Shown in pieces: positions 35,718 to 47,520 of a stretch of DNA of 64,000 bases. Both the position numbers and the translations under genes were made by a program. Source of the stretch: Erythrophleum ivorense (lineage: Eukaryota; Streptophyta; Magnoliopsida; Fabales; Fabaceae); NCBI GenBank assembly GCA_026724425.1, contig JAIUCV010000001.1, positions 3,482,001 to 3,546,000 of the forward strand, given 5' to 3'. The notes below the pieces were generated by a model. That model was not told the origin of the DNA and searched no databases. It saw only the letters and a list, made by a program, of their open reading frames with translations. Numbering within the stretch: position 1 is the stretch's first letter; each line of letters begins with the position of its first letter.

Positions 35718-37309
35718 TGTGATAACTCCCTGTCATTTATTTTATTCTGCATAATTTCTTTTGGTAAATATGTATTTAACCTTTTAATTACATAGTAAAT
35801 AATACTTTTTATAAGTAAAATAAGCACACTTAGAATGAATAGTACTATACTCAACTTTTATAATTTAAATGACAAGTTTTGTTTCAATTTTAAGTATATT
35901 GATAATTGATCATACTTTGCTCTTACTGTAGGGAACAATTACAAGAAAAATGGAGCCAAAAACATGTTGAAAACAAGATTGCTGAAGTCTTTCATGTCAA
36001 AGAGGATTCAAAACATGTATAATTGCTATTTTTAGAAGTGTGCCGTGACCAAAATTCATTAAACCAAGGCTAAAAGGGAAGAAAATGAAGGTAGACACCC
36101 AATACAAAATGCATCATAGTGCATCTTGAGCAAGCCACAGTGAAACGTGAGACAAAAGGGAAGAATGCTGTGGCAGAATCGAGGCACAGCTAAAGTCACG
36201 GCACATGTTATGTGAGCTGTGACATAATGTCAGGCAAAGTCTAAATGCACCACGGCGTAACGCGTTTTATATGTATACAATGACTGAATTTGCTGCGGTG
36301 CAAGAAGGCAAGCAATGACGCAAATGCTTCCAAGGCCCTATTTCTCCACAACGTGGCATTCTGAGTCATGGCATGATTCGTTTTAGCAAAACACAATGTT
36401 TTCTTTACTAAAAATTTGAGGGTTTCTTACTACATATAGCCATGTCAATTGGAAGAGCCGTTATTTTGGATTATCTTAGGTTTATTCTGGGTGTGTAAAA
36501 GGCTAAGGAGAAGCTTAGAAAGGCATCTTGAAGCAAATGAATGCTAAAGATTGAAAATTGAAACAAAGACAAGCTTCCATTCTTAGTTTCCTCTTTCCTT
36601 CTTTTCTTTGCATTTGTTTAGATGTTTTTAACCTTTGCTTTAACTTTGCTGCTGGTTTTCTTGAATATATATAGCTAAACTCCCTAATTTAAAATTATTA
36701 AAAACTCTTGTATGGATTAGTGGTTGTTTCGCACTTTGATTTTGTGATTAATGATGAATACATGTTTATTCAACTTTATGCTTTATGCTTTCTAATTGCT
36801 TGGCCAACAATTAAATTGATTTGATACTTTTGCTTGAACTTGGAAAAAGGGAGAATGAAATTAGATCAAGAGTTGAGTTGTGTGAGTACTTGAAACTTGC
36901 TAGGGAGAATGGATGGTTTAGTTAATGAGATAGAAATATATTCATTAACCTCACCTAGTCCAATTAGGTATTGTGCTATTAAATTGATATTAGTTGATTT
37001 CATAAGGAATGATAAACTTAACTAGATAATCCTATATGAGATTTGAAAAAATATTTATAGGAACGAGTAAAAACTAGATGTTATTATTCACCTAGAAATC
37101 CAAATAACACTTTTGAACTTTGCTTAGTAGATAATCTTTAATCATTTCTTGTTAATACAATTACTTAGGATTGATTTGCTTAATTTAAGTTAGGGTGTGA
37201 ATTTTGGTACTTGACAAGTTTTGACAATAAATCCTTGAGGGAACAATATTTTCTCATCATTGTATTACTTTAGCAATACATATATTTGAGTGTGCATTTC
37301 AAGTAAGCA
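35718..37309 (+). repeat. 3' LTR of the Athila-like element (1592 bp)
   Basis: Preceded by aagtttaagg, a decayed purine tract. It is similar to 24403-26401 without the MITE, and includes the GC-rich word array at 36035-36390. Confidence 0.88.
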
Positions 37310-37319
37310 ATAGTATAAA

Positions 37320-37640
37320 AGCTATAGTTGCTTTTATTTGTTATTGTCACTTGGAAATTGCATCATTTTCTGCCTTTGCTTTTCATTGCCAGTTGTCTCT
37401 TTTAGCCATTTGTGCTTTAAGTTAAGTGACCTCCTTTCCAATTCTAAAGGTTTAGATGAATTCCCATGAACCCAATATCTGAACATTTAGGATGGCAAAC
37501 ACCAAATCTCATTCTTCGAATTTGACTACAATGCTTTTAGCTTCCCAATGCTCGGGCCAATGAATTTTTACTCAAAATTTTTTGAGAAGAGGAGTCCTCA
37601 ACCTGAAATATGCTAATCCATTCTTACGATTGTTTCTCAT
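37320..37640 (-). pseudogene. Possible CACTA element D second-gene fragment
   Basis: The minus strand reads a charged, coiled-coil-like run (LKAQMAKRDNWQ, then KAKAENDAISK) with a few stops. This resembles the C-terminal part of CACTA accessory (Transposase_24-type) proteins. On the other side of the Gypsy element, 24402 downward continues with a similar low-complexity reading (LPPKLATLQAQ). This suggests that the Gypsy element inserted in the gene. Tentative. Confidence 0.35.
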
Positions 37641-38109
37641 TTCCACCTTTTTTCCAAATTTTTCTGTTTTTGAACTTCTTCATCATTCATGCATGTTATT
37701 TGTATCTCCTTTTGTTTTTTCATGTTTGAATCATCCCTGTTTTCTCATTTAGCCGGTTTATCTATTTTTCCTGCATTGTTATTGCTTTAAATGTCAATAT
37801 ATTGTTTTCAGTTGAAACTAGAACAATTATCTTTAGAAATATCAGAAAACTTTTAGCAACATTGTTAGGTAAAATAATGTTTGTTGTACTTTATAAATAG
37901 GTCTTTTTTTGGGGGTAAATTGACAATCATAAATTTTTATATTTCATCAAATGCATTTTTTTTTTCAAATTGCTCTTCTAAGTTTTTCATTGAAGTATTA
38001 TATATGATGTTGTTGAGTAATGGTGCAATTTTTAGAGTATTTTTATTATGTATTACATAAAGAGAAAAAACTTTATTATGCATTACATTTCTATACTGAT
38101 CTTCTAAAT
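37641..38109. other. AT-rich spacer before GRP duplicate 2
   Basis: T-rich sequence without a recognisable gene or repeat end. Confidence 0.4.
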
Positions 38110-38892
38110 TAAAGGATAAAAATTTATTATCATCATTATTGGTATTGCAACAAAACAATCAAAATTATTTCCTTTACGTATCCAATCTAACAATTTTTAT
38201 AACCGCATAAGATGCCTAGATCAAATAAAATATGGATAAAGAGAATAAGAAAAATAGGAGCAAAAAACTTCTCAATCTACCAATAAAAAAAATGAAAATA
38301 TTTCCTTTAAATTTCTCCAAAAAAAAAAAACATATCTAGAAAGAAGAATTTGCTAAAAAAGTTTTAAAAAAATGGAGAATTACTAGTGAAAATCCGGAAA
38401 GATGGAACTAACGTCCTCAAGAAAAGTAACTGCTATAGAGTATTACGTTCAAAATATATATAAAGCAACGTCTAGGGCATTATATATATTTAGCCATTTC
38501 TGACTACCATTTATGTTTCATGCATTGGGCATGGCTAATCAGGCCCCTTGGACTCTTCTAATAATATGACCATGAAGAAACCCTACTCATTGGCCATCAA
38601 CACAATTTAGAAGCATGTTATTAATGTATTATATAACACAGATAAGCATAGTAATATCTTCAATAAAAATATTATTCAAAATAGTAAATTTAACATTAAC
38701 ATCTTATAAAGTACAACATTGCAAATCAACATCACCAATTAACATGCATACATGCATGAAGCAAGAGGTAAACTCACTACATTTTATTTTGAATATATAT
38801 CATATATAATATATCACATGCATCATTTTATTAATGAAATTTTTTATTCCCATCCGACCCATATCCTGGAGCAGGGTCAGAGCCCCACTTCC

Positions 38893-39336
38893 TTACCCGG
38901 AACCTCCTTTGCTACTTTCTCCACTGTAGACATTTTCATCTCCGCCTCCACCATTTTTACCACCACCGGACCCAGACCCACCTCCGGCTCCATATCCTAA
39001 CCTGTGTTCTAAGCCTCTGGATCCAGACTTGACGTCGCCTCCTCCACCTCCACCACCACCACCACCACCGAACCCACCGCCAGACCAATGTCCACCATCA
39101 ACATCATCCCCTCCTCCTCCTCCTCCTCCTCCTCCTCCTCCACCTCCACCTCCATCACCACCACCACCACCTCCTCCTCCTCCTCCTCCACCACCACTTG
39201 CTCCACCATATCCTTTACCACCACCAGACCTACCACGATACGATGATTTTTCTTTTTTCGATAGTCTAGCAGCATATGCCAAGTCCAGAATCAGCAAAGT
39301 AGCGAACACAAACCCTATGACCTTGGAGCTGACCAT
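38893..39336 (-). CDS. Glycine-rich secreted (cell-wall type) protein
   Basis: 147 residues from ATG at 39336 to the stop at 38893. A signal peptide (residues 1-22, MVSSKVIGFVFATLLILDL then AYA) is followed by a basic stretch RLSKKEK. Residues about 35-100 are almost only glycine with a few Asp/Ser (DDVDGGHWS in the middle). The tail is more mixed, with DVKSGSRG and SGSGGGKNGGGG, ending SSKGGSG. The open frame extends upstream, but this Met is chosen because the signal peptide starts there and the paralogue uses the same one. Plant proteins of this build are exported to the wall; the exact role is unknown. No stops, so probably functional. The long GGN codon tract may vary in length. Confidence 0.8.
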   Translation of the reverse strand: MVSSKVIGFVFATLLILDLAYAARLSKKEKSSYRGRSGGGKGYGGASGGGGGGGGGGGGGDGGGGGGGGGGGGGGGDDVDGGHWSGGGFGGGGGGGGGGGDVKSGSRGLEHRLGYGAGGGSGSGGGKNGGGGDENVYSGESSKGGSG

Positions 39337-39407
39337 CTCTACGCACGCAGCCAAAAGCTCAAACTCAACTTGGGATAAGGGGAACAATGAAATGCGTGAG
39401 AATATGA

Positions 39408-39428
39408 GTTCCATATATATAGGAACCT
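39408..39428 (-). promoter_or_regulatory. TATA box region of the GRP gene
   Basis: On the minus strand CCTATATATATGGAACTCA lies about 75-90 bp upstream of ATG 39336, at a sensible distance for a short 5' UTR. It is conserved in copy 1. Confidence 0.6.
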
Positions 39429-39639
39429 TTAGGTGCAGTTTTTTAGTTTTTAAGAAAATATATGTAGTTTTTAAGTATTTGTCATGAGCTTCTTCAACAT
39501 AATCGTTACAAGTAAAATTTTTTTGAAGCAATCAATAATAATACGATGATTAATTAAAAGAATGACTAAATTAACAATTTTGTCTTTCAAGAATTTCTCT
39601 TTGTCGTATTAGTGATAACAAAAGAGCGAGGTAAGGGCC

Positions 39640-39665
39640 TCTATAAATAGTCATTGTAAAGCTAA
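39640..39665 (+). promoter_or_regulatory. Conserved plus-strand TATA-like box upstream of GRP
   Basis: ctctataaatagtcattgta reads as a good TATA box on the strand opposite to GRP. The equivalent (gtctataaatagtcattgta, about 22503-22522) is kept in copy 1. No downstream plus-strand gene is visible. Confidence 0.3.
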
Positions 39666-40030
39666 AATATTGAGTGAGTGTGAGAAGTTAGATAATATAA
39701 TATTGTAGTAGCTTCCTTTTGATATGCTACCTACTGCTTCTCCTCTTCATCATAATATGACAGAAGGGGCACATTAGTGGTGGGAGAACGGGAGTGGTGC
39801 CTTTGTTGTGGTAGGTGATAGGCGGTGGGCGGTCGTCTTCTTATCTCCACATATTTCTATATATGCATTTGCAATTCCGATACTTATAGACTACTCTTAT
39901 TACTTGTAAGATTTTTCTGGTAGACATAGAAATTTAATACATAATAGATTGTTATAATTCTAAATCTAAGCGTACTAAAAAATTAAGTAATTTTTTTTTC
40001 GTTGATAGATATGGATCAATCATTGCCAAT

Positions 40031-40797
40031 TTCCCAAAATTTTAGATGTGTGCAATTAGCGTAATTTCTTTGTTAATAACTACAATTTTAGCAATTCTAA
40101 ACTCCTCTGACAAGGTCATTTTTGTAACTTTCCACGTGTCATTTGAAATTTGCCCAAGGTCAAAGAAGGTTATTTTTGTAACTTCCTCCTCTTTCCCCTC
40201 TAAGAATGATTATGGATAAGATACTATAATCTCCTTTAAGCCAAAGAAATATATTTTCTCCATTTTTGGACCCATTCTTTAGCGGACAATAAATCTATCT
40301 CAATTCAATTATCTAAAATGTGAGATCTTTCTGGAAGCAATTTTAGGAATCCTGTTAAATTTTAGGAATGTAGACATTGATCAAAGTTTTAGGAATGTAG
40401 AAAATTGTAGGTGCATTTTCTTTTTTATGTCATTTAAATATTTTTTGTGAGCTTCTTCAATATAATTAAGATAAGTAGTGAATCAATCAATAATATAACG
40501 GTAAGTTAAAAGAAAGATTAAAATAACAATTTGACCCATCAATTGTTAGATTTATTTGGTGTTCGTTTTCGAAGGTTAATGAATTCATGAGATAATACTT
40601 AAAAATAAATTCATGATTATGATATACTGGGATTGCGTGATCATACATACCTCTCTGCTAAGTAGAGAACGAAAATGAATTAATTACCGCTCCAGGTAAA
40701 GGAATATGCGTGTGAGTTCACTTATTTGGCTTACGAAGGGAAAAGAAAGCAAGAGGCAAGAGAAGTTTGGTATATCACACACAAGAAAGAAACAAAA
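40031..40797. other. Spacer between GRP duplicate 2 and CACTA element C
   Basis: AT-rich; no gene recognised. Confidence 0.4.
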
Positions 40798-42679
40798 TAC
40801 TGAGAGAAATTAGTAAGGGATATATTTCCTTTTTATTCCTTCGCTAATCAATGGGGGAATTGCGAGAAAAGAAAATTCCTTCACTGATTTACTGTGATCT
40901 GGAGGAAGAAAAGGCAAAAAACTCACCAATTTTTGAGATAGATTAGCAAGGAAAATTGCTACCACTAAGTGATAACTCGCTAAATTATTAGTAAGGGAAG
41001 TTTTCCTTGCTAAAAAGGCTATAACTTTGGCTAAGAAATTTCTCTCGCTAATCCCTTATTAAGTATAATAAATTTAAATCCGTACTTTCTTCTTACCTTT
41101 CTCACTTTCGCTTGGCTCCACTCTTTTTTGGTATGCCTCTCTCTCTCTCTCTCTCTCTCCCCACCCTTCCTTACCCTCTTTCTCTGTCTACAAGGGTAAA
41201 TCGCCCTTGTATTTGTAAGGGCTAAGCAGCCCTTCTTCAATTTTTTTTAAATTATTATTTTTAAATTTATTTTTATTATTTTCTTGAAATTATTTTTATT
41301 GAATTTATTATTAATTTTTCATGTAAAAATTTTTTTGATGAATTTTTTTGATGTTGAAATTTTTTTAATTTATTTTTTTATGTTGAATATTTTGATTGTT
41401 GAATTTAACATTATTTTTGTTGAATTTATTATTAATTTTTTTGTTTAACAATAATTAGTTATTTCTTTATTTTGTTCAACGTGCCGCCATCTAGCTTGTT
41501 GACGAGTTCCACCGTCGTCTTCATCTTCTATCTCGTGTGTATATATATTTGGTAATGCATAATTAATATTACTTATTTAATTATGTCTTATTGATGGTTG
41601 AAATTGATATTCCTGTAATTTGATTAATTACTTAATTTCATTTTTATATATACATTAATTGTGATACCACAAGTGTACATTATGCCGCTAAAAAGGTAGA
41701 GCCACCCAAGGGAATGGTACACCATTTGCAAGTACTCATGGTGATAAGTGTTGGAGCATTCAGATCAATTATTGTTAGTTATCAACTTTTATTTACATTT
41801 CTCACATAGTTATTGTTTTTATAACTAACTCTTTTCTAATTGTGCATGTTCTGAGGAACTTTGACACCATAATGTCCTAGAAATATGGAAAAGACTCTTT
41901 GGCACATCCTTCCATTGACCTGGCTGGGTGGAAGCAAGTTGGACAATTGAACAAGAAAGGACGCATCTGCAGTTTGCATTGAGGTCTCAGCTTCAAAGCG
42001 ATTGGTCAAAATCTCTGATGAGTCCCTCCGGATCCCACCTTACATAGGAGCAGGTGAATGCTAATTCACCTTGATCTTCTAGACCTTGGACAAATGATTG
42101 CACAAGCAAAACGTGTGAGTGGATTAATAGTTGAGCAACTTTCTGCAATACTTATTCCTAGTATTATCTTTAGGCCTTCTCAATTTTCGAATATATCTCG
42201 CTACAGATTATCCAGCACGACACCACCCAACACCACACACAATAGGAGTTAGGTCACAGGCAAATTTTAATGAGAGACAAGAAGTGGACCAAGGAGAGAA
42301 CTTAGACCAGGATAGTTAGGCTTCCACCATATGTAAAAACTACAAGTGGCAATCAATAATATAATATAGTTTTATTTCAAAAATATGCCTTATTTAATAT
42401 ATATATATATATATATAGTTTTGTCCTATATTGAATTGTGTTGTTTTCTTGCAAGTTATTAATACATGGAAAGACACAAATTTTTTTTTTTAATTTTTTT
42501 CATGTTCCAATGAGGGAATAAAGAGGGAGAAATGAGGAAATAGCGAGGGAATTTCTCCCTCAATTTGCTCGCTAAATGCTAAGGGAATCGAGCAAAATTG
42601 AATCAAAATTAGTGAGAAAAATTATCAAGGGAATTGTCTCCCACTTCCCCTACCAATCCCTTATTGAGTTAGTCTAGTG
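40798..42679. mobile_element. CACTA element C, non-autonomous (1.9 kb)
   Basis: The right end reads ...CTTATTGAGTTAGTCTAGTG, the complement of CACTAGACTAACTC. The left end TACTGAGAGAAATTAGTAAG is its decayed inverted copy. Flanks are AAA on both sides (40795-40797, 42680-42682), the 3-bp duplication CACTA elements make. Both ends carry repeated words of the type CTCGCTAA and AAGGGAA/TTCCCTT. The middle (41690-42320) has short open frames without a recognisable domain. A (CT)n run is at 41137-41159 and a (TA)n run at 42397-42417. Confidence 0.72.
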
Positions 42680-42683
42680 AAAG

Positions 42684-43690
42684 CATTACAAGAAATCAAA
42701 GTTTTTCTGGCACAAAATTCTTGTGGAATTTTTGTAATGAGAAATTCTCATAAAAATTTTTTGCAGACTTTGTCATAGTTTACAAGTCTTCCATAATTCT
42801 TGTGGTAAATTCTCGTAATTTTCTCTTCGGTGAGAATTTTTTGAGAGAATTATGAGAGAAATCACTATAGGAAAATAGGAATTTTGTCATGAAAAATTCT
42901 CACAAAAATTTATCCATGAGAATTTATTGTGGAAATTCTCTCAAAAATTCTCATGATTGACAATATATGTAGTAATCTCATGGAAAAATTCTCATAGTAA
43001 AATTTTTGTGATAAAAGTCCAATAGCATTTGGAGAAAAATACCGCGAGAAAGGTGCCATGAAATGATGGGAACTTATTTTCGCAATATTTTTCTGTAAGA
43101 AAAAAAGAGGAACAAAATATATTTATATGTTTGCATGTTCTCATGAAAATTTTTTTGTGTGAATAGTCATGGGATTTTACTATGAGAGCATGAAATACAA
43201 ACTTCTCACAGTATTTAACTATGAGAAAAGAAAATTGTAATTGTTTTTTGATTTCTCATGGTATTTGTAGGAGAAAAAAACCATGAGAGATTTAAAAAAA
43301 AACTATCCAGCTTTTAGAGGGAAAATGAATTTTATTGTCATTTCTTTTCTACAAGAAAACAAAATTTATTATGTTTTTCTTTTCTTACAGTTTTGTTCCA
43401 TCAAAAAATGGAAAAAAGAAAGATTTTTTGTTTATTTTGCTCATGGAATATTTTTGTGAGAATACGTTCTCACAGAATAATACCATAAGAAATAGAAAAA
43501 AATTTAAAATTTTGTTATTCTTGTGATATTTTTTTGTGAGAAAGATTAAAAAATAAAAAAATTAGTTGTTTTCTTGTAGAATTTTTCATTTTACTATTCT
43601 TACAGTATTTTTATTATGAGAAAGATTGAAAAAAAATTGGTTGCTTTCTTGCAAAATTTTTCATGAGAAAATTCTGTGAGAATCTTTTAA
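42684..43690. repeat. Left sub-terminal repeat array of CACTA A
   Basis: Roughly every 20-40 bp a word such as catgagaa, ctcatgg, gtgagaa or ctcacag occurs in one orientation or the other. Confidence 0.75.
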
Positions 43691-45642
43691 TTATACCAGC
43701 ATTTCCCTTGCCTAGACTCATCTTGTTTCTGCTGGACTCATCCTATTTCTATTGTCTTCGTCTGTGGTGTCTACAACTCGAGTTCCTCGTGTGAATCTGC
43801 CACTTCCTCCATTGTCGAAATACTGTGAGCTCACCTAGCATGTCCAACTATGCACCGTAACCCTTCTTGGAGTTTGTTGTGAGTTGCTTCATCGCATAGG
43901 TTGAAGGTGCTCAGCTTTGCATCCATTCCTTTTTCTATGCTTTCCTTCCTCCCATGTCATGATTTCATCTTTTCCACCATGATTTCATCCTTCACGTCAT
44001 TTTGCCTTTGATCTACTAATAAATTTGTTGTTGGTATCTTGGGTATTCATTAATCTTAAGTTTCCCTAATTTTCCCAACTTTTTGTGCTCCTAATAGCAA
44101 AACATGAAGATGATGGTTTTTAATTTGAAGCACATTATAGAGTTTCTAAACAAAATCCCTAGTTGATTAAATTCATAAGACAATCCCAATTTATTTGACT
44201 TTAATTTGTCAATCTTGCTATGAGTTTTATTAGAAAATACCATAAAGAATGAAAGCAAAAGTAGCAAATATTGTAGATAATGGAAAATGTCCAATGAACT
44301 ATTATTTAGGTTTTCTTGCTAAGGATGAAGGTCATAGCAAAAGACATTGGTTCCCTGTTTATAATTTTTAATCATTATGTTAATAACATATCCTAAAATT
44401 TGTAGGATGAAGATAGTTTGTATATTTTTGATATTATGTTTTTATTTATATGATGTAGTTTATCTATTTCTTATGAATTAAGTTATTTTTTAAATTCTCA
44501 TTAGTACATTTAATCTTTTTTTATGAGTTATGAGACTAAAATGTAACAAATATCAATTTTTTACTCTTAAAGTTATATCATTTACTTTAAGACTTAAAAT
44601 GATAAATTTGATTTATTTTATGTTTAAAAAAAATTAAAATGACTCATGTATAGCAAAAGAAGAAGTAGGATAGTTTAGATAGCCAATAGTTAAAACAAGA
44701 CAAACTTTTTCTTATTCATAATGAAAAAGAGTTTTAAGTCTACTAAAATTGCCATGTAACAAACCATTTAAACCCATATCTGATGTATTTGTATATGGTT
44801 GTGGTTGATGATGTAGACATTTGATGAACAAATTAACAAAAACAAGAAGTTGGACCATGCCATTATATGATGTGAAATTATGAATGTTGGTGTGTCAATT
44901 TAATTAGAGCTAGCTAGTGAAGAAAGAAGTAAATGTGAATTAGAAAATGGTTGGCAAGAGGCAAAGGTATGGAGTATGAAAAGGAAGGCCCTTCTTTGAA
45001 GTGGCCCATTCATGTCCAAAAGTAGATGCTTAAAGAAGTTTTTTGGAATCCAAAAATTCCAGGGAATGGACTTAAAAAAAAGTGACAATTCCAAAACTTA
45101 AATCAATATTTTTTTACACCCAATAAATTTAACATTAATTTTGACTCTTCAAAGTATGAACAATACCCAATAAATTTTAAACAACCGAAAGTTTAGAAAT
45201 CCAATATGGAGAAGATTTACTTTCCAATTTAAAGCTTAATTCCCAACACTTCCCAAGCTATATTCAAGCTTAACATGATGAGTGTTTCTCCCTCTTTCAC
45301 TTCTAATTCTTGGCCTAAAGCACAAGAGAACAATTATAAAATTCCAACTCTCAATCCAATCAAAATCAAAGGTCAAATTAATAGAAAGATTACCTTGATT
45401 ATCAAAATTCTTCTCCTTCTATCATGGAATGAGAAAGTATTTGATGCAATTCCAAGTATCATATTTTTCATGAATCTCTAATAACATTATTCTAATTTCT
45501 AAAGTTATTTGTTATTTTGTCTCATTTTTTTGTGTTGGCAAAGATAAAGTGGAAATAGTACTCTGTAAGGGGGAAGACTACTTAGAAGGTATTTAATTGA
45601 GGCATTTGTTGCAAGTTTTTGAGAAAATTAAGTCTAATAGAT
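43691..45642 (+). other. 5' leader region of CACTA A
   Basis: 43700-44000 is markedly less AT-rich and C/T-rich, as expected of an untranslated first exon. 44840-45110 is also less AT-rich, but no domain could be read in it. Confidence 0.4.
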
Positions 45643-46632
45643 CTTCTTAAGCATTGGCGTTGGATGTATAATAAAACAGAGGGTAATCATTAAAGAATTA
45701 CACAAGTTCTTTGTGGGCATGGAGGAGTTTGTTTAGTTTTACTAGTCATTTAGATATATTTAAACAATAAAGGAAGTTTAGATATCCTTGCATAAAATAC
45801 AAATATATAAGGCATCATAATCCTGGTGAAGTCAGGATGCATTTGTATAACAAAAGATTTATGCCTGATTATTATTACTGGCATAATTATAGAGAGGAAT
45901 GTTTACCATTAGCTCTAATTGAGACTAACCTTTGTATGGATTTTAATCCATATGAGCAAATGGTTAACGATGTGGCTAAGACATCATTTGAGAGATATGA
46001 CATACTTGAAGACCTTTATCCAAGTTCTGTGAAGTTTTATGACATTCTAAGAGCTACACAAGCTTCATTATGGGATAGGTGTAAAAATTATATAATGTTG
46101 TTAGTGGTTATGAGATTGTTGAGCATTAAGTTTGATTATAATGTTCCTGAGGCATGTATTGATGAGATTATCACATTGATGACTAAAATCTTGCCTACTA
46201 ATCATCGAATACCTGCTAAATTGTACCAAACTAAAAATTAGTTTCAAAATTTGGTTGTGATTATCAAAAGATTGACTATTGTAGTAAGAGTTGTATGTCG
46301 TATTATGGTGATGCAGCTAATGGTAGGGAATGTCGATTTTATGCTAAAGCTAGATTTAAGAAGGCAAGAATAAAAGAAAAAGAGGTTTAGCAAGGATCCC
46401 AACAAACAAATGTGATATTTACCAATTGTTCTAAGATTCCAAAGATCGTTTGCCTTTAATGTCTTAGCTAGTATATAAGATGACATCATGAAAATTGCCA
46501 TGATAAAGATGTGTTGTTGCATCCATCGGATGAGAATGCTTAGTAGCATTTTGATCAAATTCATCTATAATTTGCATCTGAGTTAAGGAATGTCAGGTTA
46601 GGTCTTTGTATTGATGGTTTTACTCCATTTAT
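45643..46632 (+). pseudogene. TNP2-type CACTA transposase, N-terminal half (split by element B)
   Basis: Words of the plant Tnp2 transposase are readable through several stops and shifts: HWRWMYN at about 45652; LNNKGSLDILA, then IRHHN-like words before the open stretch at 45837-46238 (MHLYNKRFMPDYYYW, ASLWDRCKN, TMKILPTNHRIP-like, YQTKN). A cysteine-rich YCSKSCMSYYGD region follows, then HHENCHDKD and LLHPSDENA, ending RLGLCIDGFTPF at 46630. The catalytic RNase H-like core lies in the second half, beyond the inserted element. Confidence 0.85.
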
Positions 46633-47520
46633 AACTACAAAAAAAATATGGTTTTTGTGACAACTTTTAGCGACAACAAAAAAAGTTATTACTAAAAAAC
46701 AAGATTTAGTGGCAAATTTAACTAGTCGTTACTAAAAGTTGACACTAAAAGTATATATATATTATTTACTGATGAAACTTTTAGTTTCAACTTTTGTGGC
46801 CATTAAAAAGTCGTCAGGAAAACATTTAATGAGCCAATGGCTACTAAAGATGTTTTCAGTGACCACATTAGGTTGTCGCTAATAACTTTATTTGCGACCA
46901 CATACAAATAGTTGCTGCAAAAGAGCTTTAAATTGGTAGGAAACCTTTTAGCAATTATATATTTCACTCGCCACTAAAGATATTTTTAGTGGCCACCACT
47001 TGTTACCGTTGCCATTTGCGACTATATACTAAATGTCGCCGCAAAAGCACGTTAAATTATTTTAACTTATTAAAAAAAATTGGTGAAAAAATTTTTAGCG
47101 TCTACTTACCGTTGTCACCATTAAAAACATTTTTAGTGGCTAATATTGTTGCCACTAATAATTTCATTTGCGACAACGTACCAATTGTCAACACAAAAGA
47201 ACTTTTTATAATTTTGACAAGTTAAAAAATTTTGGTGAAAAAAATTTTAGCTACTATATACTGTTGTCGCTGCTAAAAATAATTTTAGTGGCTAACTTTC
47301 TTCACCGCTAATAATGTCATTTGCAATCACATAACCTTTGTCACCGCAAAAGATGTTTGAATTTTTTTCATGAAAATTTTGGTAGGAAGCCTTTTAATGA
47401 CTACAATTTTTTTATTGTCGCTAAAGATGCTTTTAGTGGCTAAATTTGGTTGTTGTTAATATATTATTTTGCAACATTATAAAAAATAATCACTCCAAAA
47501 GCTTTTTTTTACTTTTTGGG
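46633..47520. repeat. Left sub-terminal repeat array of CACTA B
   Basis: Alternating words such as tttagcgacaa, tttagtggc, gccactaaa, ttgtcgct and gtcgccgc recur about every 20-40 bp in both orientations. Confidence 0.8.

Larger units (their letters stand above)
24403..37309 (+). mobile_element. Athila/Calypso-like Ty3/Gypsy retrotransposon (12.9 kb)
   Basis: LTRs are 24403-26401 and 35718-37309, both starting TGTGATAA-TCCC and ending ...TTCAAGTAAGCA. A primer site matching the 3' end of tRNA-Asp follows the 5' LTR. Gag, protease, RT, RNase H and integrase follow in the Gypsy order, then a long 3' region (31570-35717) with the short env-like frame found in Athila-type elements. All genes are riddled with stops. 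The exact target duplication is unclear: GAGTA before the 5' LTR, and TAGTA one base after the end I chose. A Stowaway MITE lengthens the 5' LTR. Confidence 0.9.
38110..40030 (-). repeat. Segmental duplicate 2 of the GRP locus (uninterrupted)
   Basis: It matches 16010-17136 and 21946-22900 on both sides of the GRP coding region and shows the pre-Copia arrangement. Duplicates lie in the same orientation about 22 kb apart. Confidence 0.8.

Noticed and set aside
24398..37315. Target-site duplication for the Athila-like element (GAGTA/TAGTA)
   Set aside because: Needs an LTR end one base off the expected CA and still has a mismatch; not claimed.
39009..39275. Glu/Val-rich minus-strand frame overlapping GRP
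   Set aside because: Shifted-frame shadow of the glycine repeat.
39029..39487. Plus-strand proline-rich open frame opposite the GRP gene
   Set aside because: Antisense of GGN glycine codons; the minus-strand reading has a signal peptide and a paralogue.
42684..43690. CRISPR-like spaced repeats
   Set aside because: The short words vary, occur in both orientations and lie inside a CACTA terminus in a plant genome; they are sub-terminal transposon repeats.
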